Assembly: GCF_041051975.1 (NCBI RefSeq)
Contig: NZ_CP163435.1
Location: forward strand, 7,233,001-7,297,000
Length of the DNA stretch: 64,000 nt
Direction of reading: 5' to 3'
Origin: Streptomyces sp. R21
GTDB lineage: Bacteria > Actinomycetota > Actinomycetes > Streptomycetales > Streptomycetaceae
Below the pieces are notes generated by a model. It was not told where the DNA came from. It saw only the letters and a list, made by a program, of their open reading frames with translations, and did no database searches. A program made the position numbers and the translations under genes. Every line of letters begins with the position of its first letter. Position 1 is the first letter of the stretch. Shown in pieces: positions 32,710-40,916 of the stretch.

Positions 32710-34743
32710 ATGGCGCAAGTTGCGCTCAGATGGAGAAACGCGGCCGCCGGTCTGACGACCGTCGGCCTGCTGGCCGTGGGACTGGGAGCGCCCGGCGCTT
32801 CGGCGGCGACGGCGCCGCGCATCGATCTCAAGGTGCTCGTCGTGGACAACGGCGACAGTCCCGTGGCGGCCATCGCCGCGGAGCTGAAGAACACCGGGAT
32901 CCCGTACACGACGGTGAATCTCAACGACTCGTCCCGCCCGACGGTCGACGCGGCGTTCCTGAGCGACACGGTGAGCGGCACCCCGCGGGCGAAGTACCAG
33001 GGTGTGGTGCTCCCCAACGAGGCGCCGTTCGGATCGGGTTCGGCCGAGCAGACCGCTCTGGAGACGTACGAGAAGACGTACGGCATCCCGCAGCTCGACG
33101 CCTACACCTGGGCGCACCCGGAGGTCGGTCTCGACTACACCAGCGAGGGCGGCTGGACCGGCTCGCTGGACGGCCGGGCGGCGGCGGTCACCACGGCCGG
33201 CACCTCGGGCCCCTTCGGCTATCTCGACGGGCCGCTCACGTTCGAGGACAACTCCTCGTCCGTGTCCGAGAGTTACGGCTACGTGGCGAAACCCCGTACC
33301 GGCTTCACCAGTTACGTCGACACCGCGGTGCCCGGGGGCGAGGGGCGCGGCAGCCTGGTCGGCGAGTACGCGCACGACGGGCGCCGCGAACTGGTGGTGA
33401 CCTTCGCGTACAACCAGTACCAGCAGCAGTTCCGGGTGCTGGCGCGCGGCATGGTCGAGTGGCTGACCCAGGGCGTGCACCTCGGGCAGAGCCGAAGCTA
33501 CTTCTCCGTCCATGTCGACGACGTGTTCGCGCCCGACGCCCGCTGGGACGCCGCCCGCAACTGCACGCCGGGGGACATCGACTGCGTGGGCGGCGGTGCG
33601 GAGGGCACGCCGATCCGGATGACGGCGGCCGACGCCCAGTACGCCGCGCAGTGGGAGCAGAGCACCGGCTTCACCCTCGACATGGTGTTCAACGCGGGCT
33701 CGGGCGAGGAGTGGAAGAGTGAGAACGGCGGCACGGACGCCCCCGCGACCCAGCTGCTCGCCGACAAGGCCAAGTACCGCTGGGTGAACCACACCTACAC
33801 CCACCAGTTCCTCGGCTGTGTCCAGGACACCACGACCGTGCCGTGGAGCTGCGCGAAGAACGCGGACGGGTCGACGCGGTACATGAGCCGCTCCGACATC
33901 TCGGCGGAGATCAGGAACAACTACAACTGGGCGGTCTCCAAGGGCCTTTCGACCGACCGGACCGAGCTGGTCACCGGTGAGCACTCGGGCCTCAGGACGC
34001 TTCCGCAGCAGCCCGACGACAACCCGAACCTCGCGGGCGCCCTCGCCGACAACGGCGTCAAGTGGACCGGCTCCGACAACTCCCGCGAGCCGCAGCAGCG
34101 CGCGGTGGGCGCCGCCCTGACTGTGCCGCGCTACCCGATGAACGTGTACTACAACGCCGGTACGGCCGCCGAGATGGCCGACGAGTACAACTGGATCTAC
34201 ACCTCCAGGGCCGACGGCGGCAGCGGCGTCTGCGAGGACAACCCCTCGTCCACGTGCCTGCCCGCGCCCCTGGACACCGCCACCGGCTACGTGTCGTACA
34301 TCGTCCCCCTGGAGGCGCGCACCGCTCTCGGCCACGCCCTGGGCAACGACCCGCGGCCGCACTACGCGCACCAGTCCAACCTGGCCGAGGACCGGATCCT
34401 GTACCCGGTCCTGGACAAGGTGCTCGCCGGCTACAAGGCGCTCTACGCCGACAACGCCCCGCTGGAGAACCCCCGGCAGAGCGCGATCGGCACCGAGCTG
34501 AAGCGCCGCGCCGCCTGGCAGACGGCCGTCTCGAACGGCAGCGTCACGGCGTACCGCATCGGCACGACCGTCACCGTCAAGGCGCCGTCCGGGACGCAGA
34601 TCCCGGTGACCGCACCGGAGGGGACCAGGAAGCAACTCGTGCTCGGGACCGCCGTGTTCGGCACGCCGTACGCGGGGAGGCGCTCGGCGTGGACCACGCC
34701 CGAGGTGCTGCAGTCGGCGCTCACGCTGAAGCTGCCCGCCTGA
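32710..34743 (+). CDS. Secreted polysaccharide deacetylase, Agd3/CE18-like
   Basis: A 677-residue secreted protein: signal peptide with Ala-rich cleavage region (LLAVGLGAPGASAATA, cleavage near residue 33). An N-terminal domain (about 35-235) with LKVLVVDNGDSPVAAIAAEL looks like the carbohydrate-binding module of fungal Agd3. A NodB-like deacetylase domain (about 250-590) follows, with the Asp-Asp motif in FSVHVDDVFAP and the metal-binding histidines in HTYTHQF. Agd3 deacetylates GalNAc in galactosaminogalactan. Here it heads a cluster with a PelF-like transferase, so partial deacetylation of a secreted GalNAc- or GlcNAc-containing polymer is the likely role. Assignment rests on motif recognition only. 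Confidence 0.78.
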   Translation: MAQVALRWRNAAAGLTTVGLLAVGLGAPGASAATAPRIDLKVLVVDNGDSPVAAIAAELKNTGIPYTTVNLNDSSRPTVDAAFLSDTVSGTPRAKYQGVVLPNEAPFGSGSAEQTALETYEKTYGIPQLDAYTWAHPEVGLDYTSEGGWTGSLDGRAAAVTTAGTSGPFGYLDGPLTFEDNSSSVSESYGYVAKPRTGFTSYVDTAVPGGEGRGSLVGEYAHDGRRELVVTFAYNQYQQQFRVLARGMVEWLTQGVHLGQSRSYFSVHVDDVFAPDARWDAARNCTPGDIDCVGGGAEGTPIRMTAADAQYAAQWEQSTGFTLDMVFNAGSGEEWKSENGGTDAPATQLLADKAKYRWVNHTYTHQFLGCVQDTTTVPWSCAKNADGSTRYMSRSDISAEIRNNYNWAVSKGLSTDRTELVTGEHSGLRTLPQQPDDNPNLAGALADNGVKWTGSDNSREPQQRAVGAALTVPRYPMNVYYNAGTAAEMADEYNWIYTSRADGGSGVCEDNPSSTCLPAPLDTATGYVSYIVPLEARTALGHALGNDPRPHYAHQSNLAEDRILYPVLDKVLAGYKALYADNAPLENPRQSAIGTELKRRAAWQTAVSNGSVTAYRIGTTVTVKAPSGTQIPVTAPEGTRKQLVLGTAVFGTPYAGRRSAWTTPEVLQSALTLKLPA

Positions 34744-34844
34744 GCGACTCCGCCCAGCGCGCGCACGCCGCACCACGCGCACCCCGGCCGGGACCGGCCG
34801 GGGTGCGCCACCGAGCCGTAAGAGTTCCGCAGGGGGGAACCCAC

Positions 34845-36368
34845 ATGATGCGCACAGGGCGTCATGTCACCATGCTCACCGAAGGCACATATCCGCACGT
34901 CCACGGCGGGGTCAGCACCTGGTGCGACCAGCTCGTGAAGGGCATGCCCGAGGTCGGCTTCCACATCGTCTCGCTCACCGGCAGCGGCCGCGAACCCGTG
35001 ACCTGGGAGCTGCCGCCCAACATCCGCCGCCATGACTCCGTACCGACCTGGGGCCCGCGGCCGGGGCGCACGCGAGCGCCCGTCGGCCGGGCCCGCCGCC
35101 GGTTCACCGACACCTACGAGCGGTTCCTGCTCTCGTTCCTGGACCCCGAAGCGCACTGCGACTTCGGCCGGGCGCTCTACGAACTGGCCGAACTCGCCCG
35201 CGCCGGACGGCTGTCGGCGGCGCTGCGCACCGAGTCCGCGCTGCGGTCCCTGATGTGGATCTGGACGATGCCGCATCTGCCCACGGCCGCCGCCCGGCCC
35301 ACCGTGCAGGACGCGCTGACCGCCACCGACCTCCTCGAACACGCGCTGCGACCGCTCGGCGTGCGCATCCCCGAGGACTCCGTGGCGCACGCGGTCAGCA
35401 GCGGCCTGGCCACGCTGCCCGCCCTCGCCGCCCATCACCTCGACGGCGTCCCGTTCCTCCTCACCGAGCACGGCATCTACCTGCGCGAGCGCTACCTCGG
35501 CTACCGCGCCGCCGAACAGCGCTGGCCCGTCAAGGCGTTCATGCTCGGCTTCTACCGCGAACTCAACTCGCTCGGCTACCGCGCCGCCGACCTCATCACC
35601 CCCTGCAACCAGTACAACCGCCGCTGGGAGGAGCGCGGCGGCGCCGACGCCGACCGGATCCGTACGGTCTACAACGGCGTCGACCCGCACGCCTTCCCGC
35701 ACGCCGGACCCGAACCCGAGGTGCCCACCCTCACCTGGTGCGGGCGCGTCGACCCCATCAAGGACCTGGAGACCCTGCTGCGCGCGTACGGCATGGTGCG
35801 CGCCGAACTGCCCGAGACCCGGCTTCGGCTGTTCGGCCCGGTGCCGTCCGGCGGGGAGGCGTACGCCACCCGTCTGGAGAAGCTCGCCGCCGAACTGGGC
35901 GTGACGGACGGGCTGACCTTCGAGGGCCGCATCAGCGAGGTGTGGCGCGCCTACGCGGCCGGGCACGTGGTGATGCTCTCCTCCATCTCCGAGGGCTTCC
36001 CCTTCTCGATCATCGAGGCGATGTCCTGCGGCCGCACCACCGTTTCCACGGATGTCGGCGGCGTGCGCGAGGCGGTCGGCGACACCGGACTCGTGGTGCC
36101 CCCGCGCGAGCCCGAGAAGATGGCCGCGGCGGCTCTCACTCTGCTCCGCGACGACGAACGGCGCCTGAAACTGGGCGAGTTGTCGCGGCAGCGGGTCATC
36201 GACCGCTTCACCCTGCGCCGCTCCGTGGACGCTTTCCGGACGATCTACCAGGAACTGGCGGGCCGCCCCACGGTGTACGAGCCGGCCGTCGAGACCGTCG
36301 CCGACTGGACCCGCGAACTGCGCGACCCCTGGTACCAGGCCCTCGCCACGGACGGAACCGACTGGTGA
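34845..36368 (+). CDS. PelF-like family 4 glycosyltransferase (DUF3492)
   Basis: A 507-residue cytoplasmic glycosyltransferase, the same length as Pseudomonas PelF. The N-terminus MLTEGTYPHVHGGVSTW matches the PelF/DUF3492 start, and the GT4 C-terminal half has WCGRVDPIKDLETLLRAYG, the EGRISEVWRAYAAGHVVMLSS segment and the EGFPFSIIEAMSCG nucleotide-sugar site. PelF is the polymerase of the Pel polysaccharide and uses UDP-activated amino sugars. ATG at 34845 follows GCAGGGGGGAA; a second ATG follows directly. Its stop overlaps the next start (GTGA). Confidence 0.88.
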   Translation: MMRTGRHVTMLTEGTYPHVHGGVSTWCDQLVKGMPEVGFHIVSLTGSGREPVTWELPPNIRRHDSVPTWGPRPGRTRAPVGRARRRFTDTYERFLLSFLDPEAHCDFGRALYELAELARAGRLSAALRTESALRSLMWIWTMPHLPTAAARPTVQDALTATDLLEHALRPLGVRIPEDSVAHAVSSGLATLPALAAHHLDGVPFLLTEHGIYLRERYLGYRAAEQRWPVKAFMLGFYRELNSLGYRAADLITPCNQYNRRWEERGGADADRIRTVYNGVDPHAFPHAGPEPEVPTLTWCGRVDPIKDLETLLRAYGMVRAELPETRLRLFGPVPSGGEAYATRLEKLAAELGVTDGLTFEGRISEVWRAYAAGHVVMLSSISEGFPFSIIEAMSCGRTTVSTDVGGVREAVGDTGLVVPPREPEKMAAAALTLLRDDERRLKLGELSRQRVIDRFTLRRSVDAFRTIYQELAGRPTVYEPAVETVADWTRELRDPWYQALATDGTDW

Positions 36369-37873
36369 GCGGCGGCCTCCGGATACCGCCCGGCACCCAC
36401 GAGGACAGCCTCCCGGCCGTACCCCGCCAGCGCCGCCCGCCGAGCTGGGCCGAACCCGACCCCGTCGAGGAACTTGCCGAGCGGCTCGGCGACTTCATCG
36501 CCGCAGCGGTCCACCCCGACGAGATCGCCGCACTCCTGGAGTCCGACGGCATGTCGGACGACCGGATACGCGAGCGCTACGGCGTCAGGAACTCCTTCGC
36601 GCTCGCGGAGGAGCTGTACGACCGTGTGGACCGCCACTACCCCGAACCGGCGAGGCCGGCGCACGACCCCTGGCAACTCGCCCTGCTCGGCTGCCTGTTG
36701 CGCGGGATCGTCTTCGCCCTGCCGGGACTCGGCTACGTCCTCGGAGCGCCGCTCCTCGCCGGCCCGCACGACAGCCTCGGCCTGCCCGCCGGCACCGTGC
36801 CCCTGCTCGTCGGCGCCCTGTGCGGCTGGACCTGGAACCAGGGTCTCGCCCACCGGGCGTACTCCTGGCTGGGCCTGGGCGACCGCCCGGCAGCCCACCG
36901 CGCCCTGCTCATCGGCGCCCCGGCCGGCGTGCTCCTCGGCTCCCTCGCCGCCTTCGCCGCCGCACCGACCCACCCCGAAGCGGTCGCCTTCGCCGCAGGC
37001 CAGTCGTGTTACCTGGCCGCGGCCACCGTCCTGTTGGTGACGGGCCGCGAACGGGCGCTGCTCGTGGCCCTGTTGCCGATGACGGCGGGGGCGGCCCTGG
37101 CACTGGTGCACCCGATGCCGAACGGGGTGAGACTCGCCTTCCTGCTGGGCTCGCTCACGGCGGTTGCGCTGGTGATCCTTCAGCCCGTCCGGCGTTTGAG
37201 GACGAGCGCGTCAGCGCGACAAGGGGGGAGAGGGGGCGAAGCCCCCAGGAAGACGGGACGGGAAGGGGCGGAGGGGGCGAAAAACGCCCCCCGGCTCACC
37301 GCGGCGCTGCCGTACGCCCTCTACGGCCTGGGCAGCGGCGTCCTGGTCCTCCACGCCGCCCTCGGCGACGTCCTCGCGGGCGACCAGCACAGCACCGTCG
37401 CCGCCCCCGCCGCCGTCGCACTCACCCTCAGCATGGGCCCGGCCGAATGGCTGCTCTTCCGGTTCCGCAGCGCCGGCCTCACCGCACTGCGCTCCAGCAG
37501 CACCCCGAAGGACTTCCGGCGCACCACCGCACTCACCCTCGTCCGGTGCCTGACCGGCTACGTCGCCGCGCTCCTCGCGCTCACCGCGGCCACCGCCGCC
37601 CTGTGGCCGCACGCGCCGGGCGTCACCGGCGTACGCCTCGCCGGGCTGCTCCTGCTGGGTGTCGTCCTGTGGACGGGACTGCTGCTCCAGTCCTTCGGTG
37701 CCGTCCTGAGCGCCGCCGCGGTCTGCGCCGTGGCGGCCCTCGCCCAGACCGCGGCACTGGCCGCGCACGCGGGCAGCCCGCACTGGGTGGGCCTGACGGT
37801 GTACGGCACGGCGGCCGCCGCCCTGGCCGTACTGGTGTCCCGACTGCTGGGGAGAGCGACCGCCCACCGATGA
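36365..37873 (+). CDS. Twelve-helix membrane protein of the Pel-like cluster, possible exporter
   Basis: A 502-residue membrane protein. A soluble acidic N-terminal region of about 95 residues (AEPDPVEELAERLGDFIAAAVHP) precedes about twelve predicted helices arranged six plus six. The central cytosolic loop at about 275-310 is encoded by a dispersed repeat. MATE/MOP flippases such as PelG have the same 12-helix layout, and the position after a PelF-like gene fits a PelG role. However, I see no specific PelG sequence motif, so this is inference. The GTG start overlaps the previous stop and the stop overlaps the next start, indicating tight coupling. Confidence 0.75.
   Translation: MSGGLRIPPGTHEDSLPAVPRQRRPPSWAEPDPVEELAERLGDFIAAAVHPDEIAALLESDGMSDDRIRERYGVRNSFALAEELYDRVDRHYPEPARPAHDPWQLALLGCLLRGIVFALPGLGYVLGAPLLAGPHDSLGLPAGTVPLLVGALCGWTWNQGLAHRAYSWLGLGDRPAAHRALLIGAPAGVLLGSLAAFAAAPTHPEAVAFAAGQSCYLAAATVLLVTGRERALLVALLPMTAGAALALVHPMPNGVRLAFLLGSLTAVALVILQPVRRLRTSASARQGGRGGEAPRKTGREGAEGAKNAPRLTAALPYALYGLGSGVLVLHAALGDVLAGDQHSTVAAPAAVALTLSMGPAEWLLFRFRSAGLTALRSSSTPKDFRRTTALTLVRCLTGYVAALLALTAATAALWPHAPGVTGVRLAGLLLLGVVLWTGLLLQSFGAVLSAAAVCAVAALAQTAALAAHAGSPHWVGLTVYGTAAAALAVLVSRLLGRATAHR
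37178..37292. repeat. Dispersed Streptomyces repeat inside a coding sequence
   Basis: The segment beginning CAGCCCGTCCGGCGTTTGAG (37181) and continuing through a GGGGGCGAAGCCCCC hairpin (37233-37246 region) to GGGCGAAAAACGCCC resembles a repeat I recall as common between Streptomyces genes. Here it lies in frame within the 12-helix membrane protein gene, encoding a Gly/Arg/Glu/Lys-rich loop (TSASARQGGRGGEAPRKTG). No second copy is in this window, so the dispersed status relies on memory. Confidence 0.7.
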
Positions 37874-38511
37874 AGAGTCTCCTCGTGCCCTACTACGAGC
37901 ACCCGTCCGTCCGCCCCGCCGAATGGGACGCCCTGATCGCGGCGGCGCCCCGACTCCACGCGGTGGTGCTCAACCCCGCCAGCGGCCCCGGCGACCGCCC
38001 GGACCCGGCCTTCGCCGAAGCCGCGGCGCGCCTGCGTGCGGCGGACGTCCGGGTGCTCGGCTACGCCGACACGGACTACGGCCGCCGCCCCCGGGCCGAC
38101 GTCGTGAGGGACCTGTCCCGGCACCGCGCCTGGTACGGCGCCGACGGCGTGTTCCTCGACCAAGTCGCCTCCGGGATCGCCGAGTTCGCGTACTACCGGG
38201 GACTCGCCGCCACCGCCTGGGGCGCCCGCTTCGCCGCGCTCGTCCTCAACCACGGGACGGTGCCGCATCCTTCGTACGCCCGGATCGCCGACGTCCTGGT
38301 GACGTTCGAGGGGACCTGGCAGACGTACCGGAGGCTGCGCACCGAGCCCTGGACAGGGAGCGGTGCACGACTGTGTCACCTGGTGTACGGCGTACCGGCC
38401 GGCGTCGATCTCGCGGAGCAGGCCCGCGCCCGGGGCGCCGGCCTGCACTGCGCGGTGCCGGGCGGCGGCGCCCACCCCTGGGGCACGTTGCCACACGCCC
38501 TGGCTCAATAA
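37870..38511 (+). CDS. Spherulin-4 (GH135-like) protein
   Basis: A 213-residue TIM-barrel-like protein of the spherulation-specific family 4: LLVPYYEHPSVRPAEWDALI, the VVLNPASGPGDRPD motif, VLGYADTDYGRRP and GADGVFLDQ, and a second acidic motif VTFEGTWQTY. Fungal Sph3 of this family is an endo-hydrolase that cleaves galactosaminogalactan during its synthesis. Here the Asp-Glu pair of Sph3 appears as Asp-Gln. No signal peptide is visible, so it is either cytosolic or non-classically exported. Its ATG overlaps the preceding stop (ATGA). Its end overlaps the convergent RDD gene by 7 bp. Confidence 0.82.
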   Translation: MKSLLVPYYEHPSVRPAEWDALIAAAPRLHAVVLNPASGPGDRPDPAFAEAAARLRAADVRVLGYADTDYGRRPRADVVRDLSRHRAWYGADGVFLDQVASGIAEFAYYRGLAATAWGARFAALVLNHGTVPHPSYARIADVLVTFEGTWQTYRRLRTEPWTGSGARLCHLVYGVPAGVDLAEQARARGAGLHCAVPGGGAHPWGTLPHALAQ

Positions 38512-39110
38512 GTACGAACCGGGGACACAGGGCCGGGAGTGCCGAGCCCGAACCCCGTGACCGCCGTCCCCGCCAGCCGGTCCGCCAGTGAGCGGCGGGA
38601 CGGCGAGAGCACCGGCAGCGCGTTGAGGAAGAAGATCACCACGGCGACGGCCCACACCAGCACCGACAGCACGAACTCGCCCTCGATCAGCAGGATGCAG
38701 GCCAGCGCGTACACGGCGACGTCGGCCGTCGTCGTCACCGCCGCACGCAGCGCGGCCCGGCGCGGCGGGCTCGGCATGACCTTGAGGCCGAGCAGGGCCT
38801 TGCCGACCGTGCGTCCGGTGAAGGCGAGCGACGCCCACTGGTAGAGGAACGTGGCGACCACCAGGAGCCCGAAGGCCTGCTCCACGTCTCTGACGACCTT
38901 GTGCCAGAGGTGGAGTCCGAAGCCCTCGGAGGCGTCGATGACATCGCCGCGCGAGGTGAGGATGTCCCAGCCGCCCCGCGTCGCGAGGTCCGGCACGTCC
39001 GTCACGAGCGCGGAGATCCGGTGGAAGGTGAGCACGGCGAGCGCGGACGCCGCCGCGAGCACCAGTGCGAAGTCGATGAACCAAGCCGCGAACCGCCGAA
39101 GTTTCGGCAC
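38505..39110 (-). CDS. RDD-family membrane protein
   Basis: A 201-residue protein with the RDD pattern: Arg-Asp in RRFAAWFIDFALVLAAASAL at the N-terminus, GRTVGKALLGLKVMPS in the middle and SLADRLAGTAVTGFG near the C-terminus. About four helices. GTG start at 39110 with GGGGGACGTCT upstream. Function unknown; RDD proteins have been proposed as ion antiporters. Convergent with the spherulin-4 gene, and upstream of it on the minus strand lies cobS. Confidence 0.87.
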   Translation of the reverse strand: MPKLRRFAAWFIDFALVLAAASALAVLTFHRISALVTDVPDLATRGGWDILTSRGDVIDASEGFGLHLWHKVVRDVEQAFGLLVVATFLYQWASLAFTGRTVGKALLGLKVMPSPPRRAALRAAVTTTADVAVYALACILLIEGEFVLSVLVWAVAVVIFFLNALPVLSPSRRSLADRLAGTAVTGFGLGTPGPVSPVRTY

Positions 39111-39199
39111 AGACGTCCCCCGATCACGATCATTTGCCTGTACGGCGGATCAGATTAGCGCCGCCGGCACCGGTCTTCGCCGGATGGCCGGGGATCGTT

Positions 39200-39254
39200 T
39201 CAGCCCAGTGACAGAACCCTGTCACTGACGACCGGTCAGCCCAGTGACAGAACC
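39200..39254. repeat. 19-bp direct repeat at the cobS end
   Basis: TCAGCCCAGTGACAGAACC occurs at 39200-39218 and 39236-39254, 36 bp apart. The second copy contains the last codons and stop of cobS; the first may be a duplicated former end of the gene. Confidence 0.85.
39206..39227 (-). terminator. Hairpin after cobS
   Basis: CAGTGACAG (39206-39214) and CTGTCACTG (39219-39227) form a 9-bp stem with an AACC loop just past the cobS stop. Confidence 0.65.
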
Positions 39255-40018
39255 ACCAGCGCGGTCGTCGCCGCCGTCTCGGCCAGCCCGCCGAAGACAT
39301 CACCCGTGATGCCGCCGAAGCGGCGCGTGCAGTGGCGCAGCAGGAGTTCCGCGACGGCGCAGGCGGCGACCACCGCGAGCGCGCCGCGCACGACGTCGTC
39401 CGCCCCGAACAGGGTCCCCGCGCCCGCCGCCGCACCGGTGACCAGGACCGCGGCGAGCAGCGCGCCGTACACCGGCACCGTGCCCGCGACCGCCGCGCCC
39501 AGCCCCTCCGGCCGGGCCGGCGGAACTCCCGTGCGGGCGGCCAGTGTCAGGGCGAGGCGGGCGGCGGTCGCCGAGACGACGGCCGCGAACGCGCCCCGGG
39601 CCCACGAGGTGTCGTAGGCCTGGAAGAGCACGGCGACCTGTGCCAGCAGCACGAACAGCAGCGTGATCACACCGAACGGGCCGATGTCCGACTGCTTCAT
39701 GATGCGCAGCGCGTCCTCGGCGGGCTTGCCGCTGCCGAGCCCGTCCGCGGTGTCGGCGAGCCCGTCCAGGTGCAGGCCCCGGGTGAGCGCGGCCGGTACG
39801 GCCGCGGTGGCCACGGCGGCGAGCAGCGGGCCCGCGTCCAGGAACAGCAGCAGCCCGCCGAGCGCGGCGGAGCACAGACCGACGACCAGCCCGGCCACGG
39901 GCGCGCACAGCATCCCGCCGCGCGCGGCCTCGCGGTCCCAGCGGGTCACCTTGACGGGGAGCACGGTGAGGGTGCCGAAGGCGAAGCGGAGGCCGTCGGG
40001 GAGCGGGGTCTTGGACAC
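39236..40018 (-). CDS. cobS: Adenosylcobinamide-GDP ribazoletransferase (cobalamin synthase)
   Basis: A 260-residue polytopic membrane enzyme joining adenosylcobinamide-GDP to alpha-ribazole in the last stage of cobalamin synthesis. The family signature LTRGLHLDGLADTADGLGSG, followed by IMKQSDIGPFGVI, is clear, with about six helices. GTG start at 40018. CobT and CobU functions are encoded on the same strand at 44-48 kb, so the nucleotide-loop pathway is complete in this window although interrupted by unrelated genes. Confidence 0.95.
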   Translation of the reverse strand: MSKTPLPDGLRFAFGTLTVLPVKVTRWDREAARGGMLCAPVAGLVVGLCSAALGGLLLFLDAGPLLAAVATAAVPAALTRGLHLDGLADTADGLGSGKPAEDALRIMKQSDIGPFGVITLLFVLLAQVAVLFQAYDTSWARGAFAAVVSATAARLALTLAARTGVPPARPEGLGAAVAGTVPVYGALLAAVLVTGAAAGAGTLFGADDVVRGALAVVAACAVAELLLRHCTRRFGGITGDVFGGLAETAATTALVVLSLG

Positions 40019-40101
40019 CGGCGCAGGCTACCCGGCGGTCCGGACGACCGGCGCGGCGGCTTCGACAACGTCCAGGATCCTCAGCTTCTAGGATCTTCGG
40101 C

Positions 40102-40839
40102 ATGGCAACAAGACTCGTGCAGATCAACATGAAGGCCCAGGACGACTCCCGGCTCGGCCGGTTCTGGGCGGAGGCACTCGGCTGGGGTGTCGACAGCGAG
40201 GGACCCGGTGTGACCAACCTCGAACCCGTGGGCTTCGCCTACCCCGACCCCGTGGCCGTCTGCATCGACATCATCGCCCGCCCGGAACCCAAGACGGTGA
40301 AGAACCGGGTCCATCTCGATCTGGCCACCACCTCGACCGCCCATCAGGCGGAGCTGGTCGCGCGCCTGAAGGATCTCGGCGCGACGCTCGCCGACGTGGG
40401 TCAGGGCGATGTCCCCTGGACGGTCATGGCCGACCCGGAGGGCAACGAGTTCTGCGTTCTGGAGCCCCGTCCGATCTACCGGGACACCGGGCCGATCGCC
40501 GCGGTGGTGGTCGACTGCACCGACCCACGAGGGATGGCCCGGTTCTGGGGCGAGGCGATGGACTGGACGCTGCACGAGGTCACCGACGACCACGCGTCCA
40601 TGCGCTCGGCCCAGGGCGTCGGCCCCTACCTGGAATTCCTCCGCACCCCCGACACCAAGAGCGTGTGGAACCGCGTCCACCTCGACGTCTCCCCCTACCC
40701 CGGCGACGACCTGGCAGCGGAGGAAGCCCGGCTGCGCGCCCTGGGCGCCACCGACCCCGGCATCGACCAGTCCGCCATCTCCTGGACGGTTCTGGCCGAC
40801 CCGGAGAACAACGAGTTCTGCCTCCTCAGCCCTCGCTGA
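40102..40839 (+). CDS. VOC-family protein with two glyoxalase-like domains
   Basis: A 245-residue protein made of two similar halves (about 1-120 and 125-245). Each has the pattern RFWxEAxxW near its start (GRFWAEALGW, ARFWGEAMDW), NRVHLD in the middle and ADPExNEFCxL at the end. These are vicinal-oxygen-chelate folds with metal ligands, as in glyoxalases and fosfomycin-resistance enzymes. Substrate unknown. ATG at 40102 is the first start. It is divergent from cobS with an 83-bp gap. Confidence 0.88.
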   Translation: MATRLVQINMKAQDDSRLGRFWAEALGWGVDSEGPGVTNLEPVGFAYPDPVAVCIDIIARPEPKTVKNRVHLDLATTSTAHQAELVARLKDLGATLADVGQGDVPWTVMADPEGNEFCVLEPRPIYRDTGPIAAVVVDCTDPRGMARFWGEAMDWTLHEVTDDHASMRSAQGVGPYLEFLRTPDTKSVWNRVHLDVSPYPGDDLAAEEARLRALGATDPGIDQSAISWTVLADPENNEFCLLSPR

Positions 40840-40916
40840 CCCGGGGCCTTCCGGTCGAGGGCGAGTTCTCGCGGCAAATGCACCGCACGGCCTTTATGCG
40901 TGAATAAAGTTCGTAT

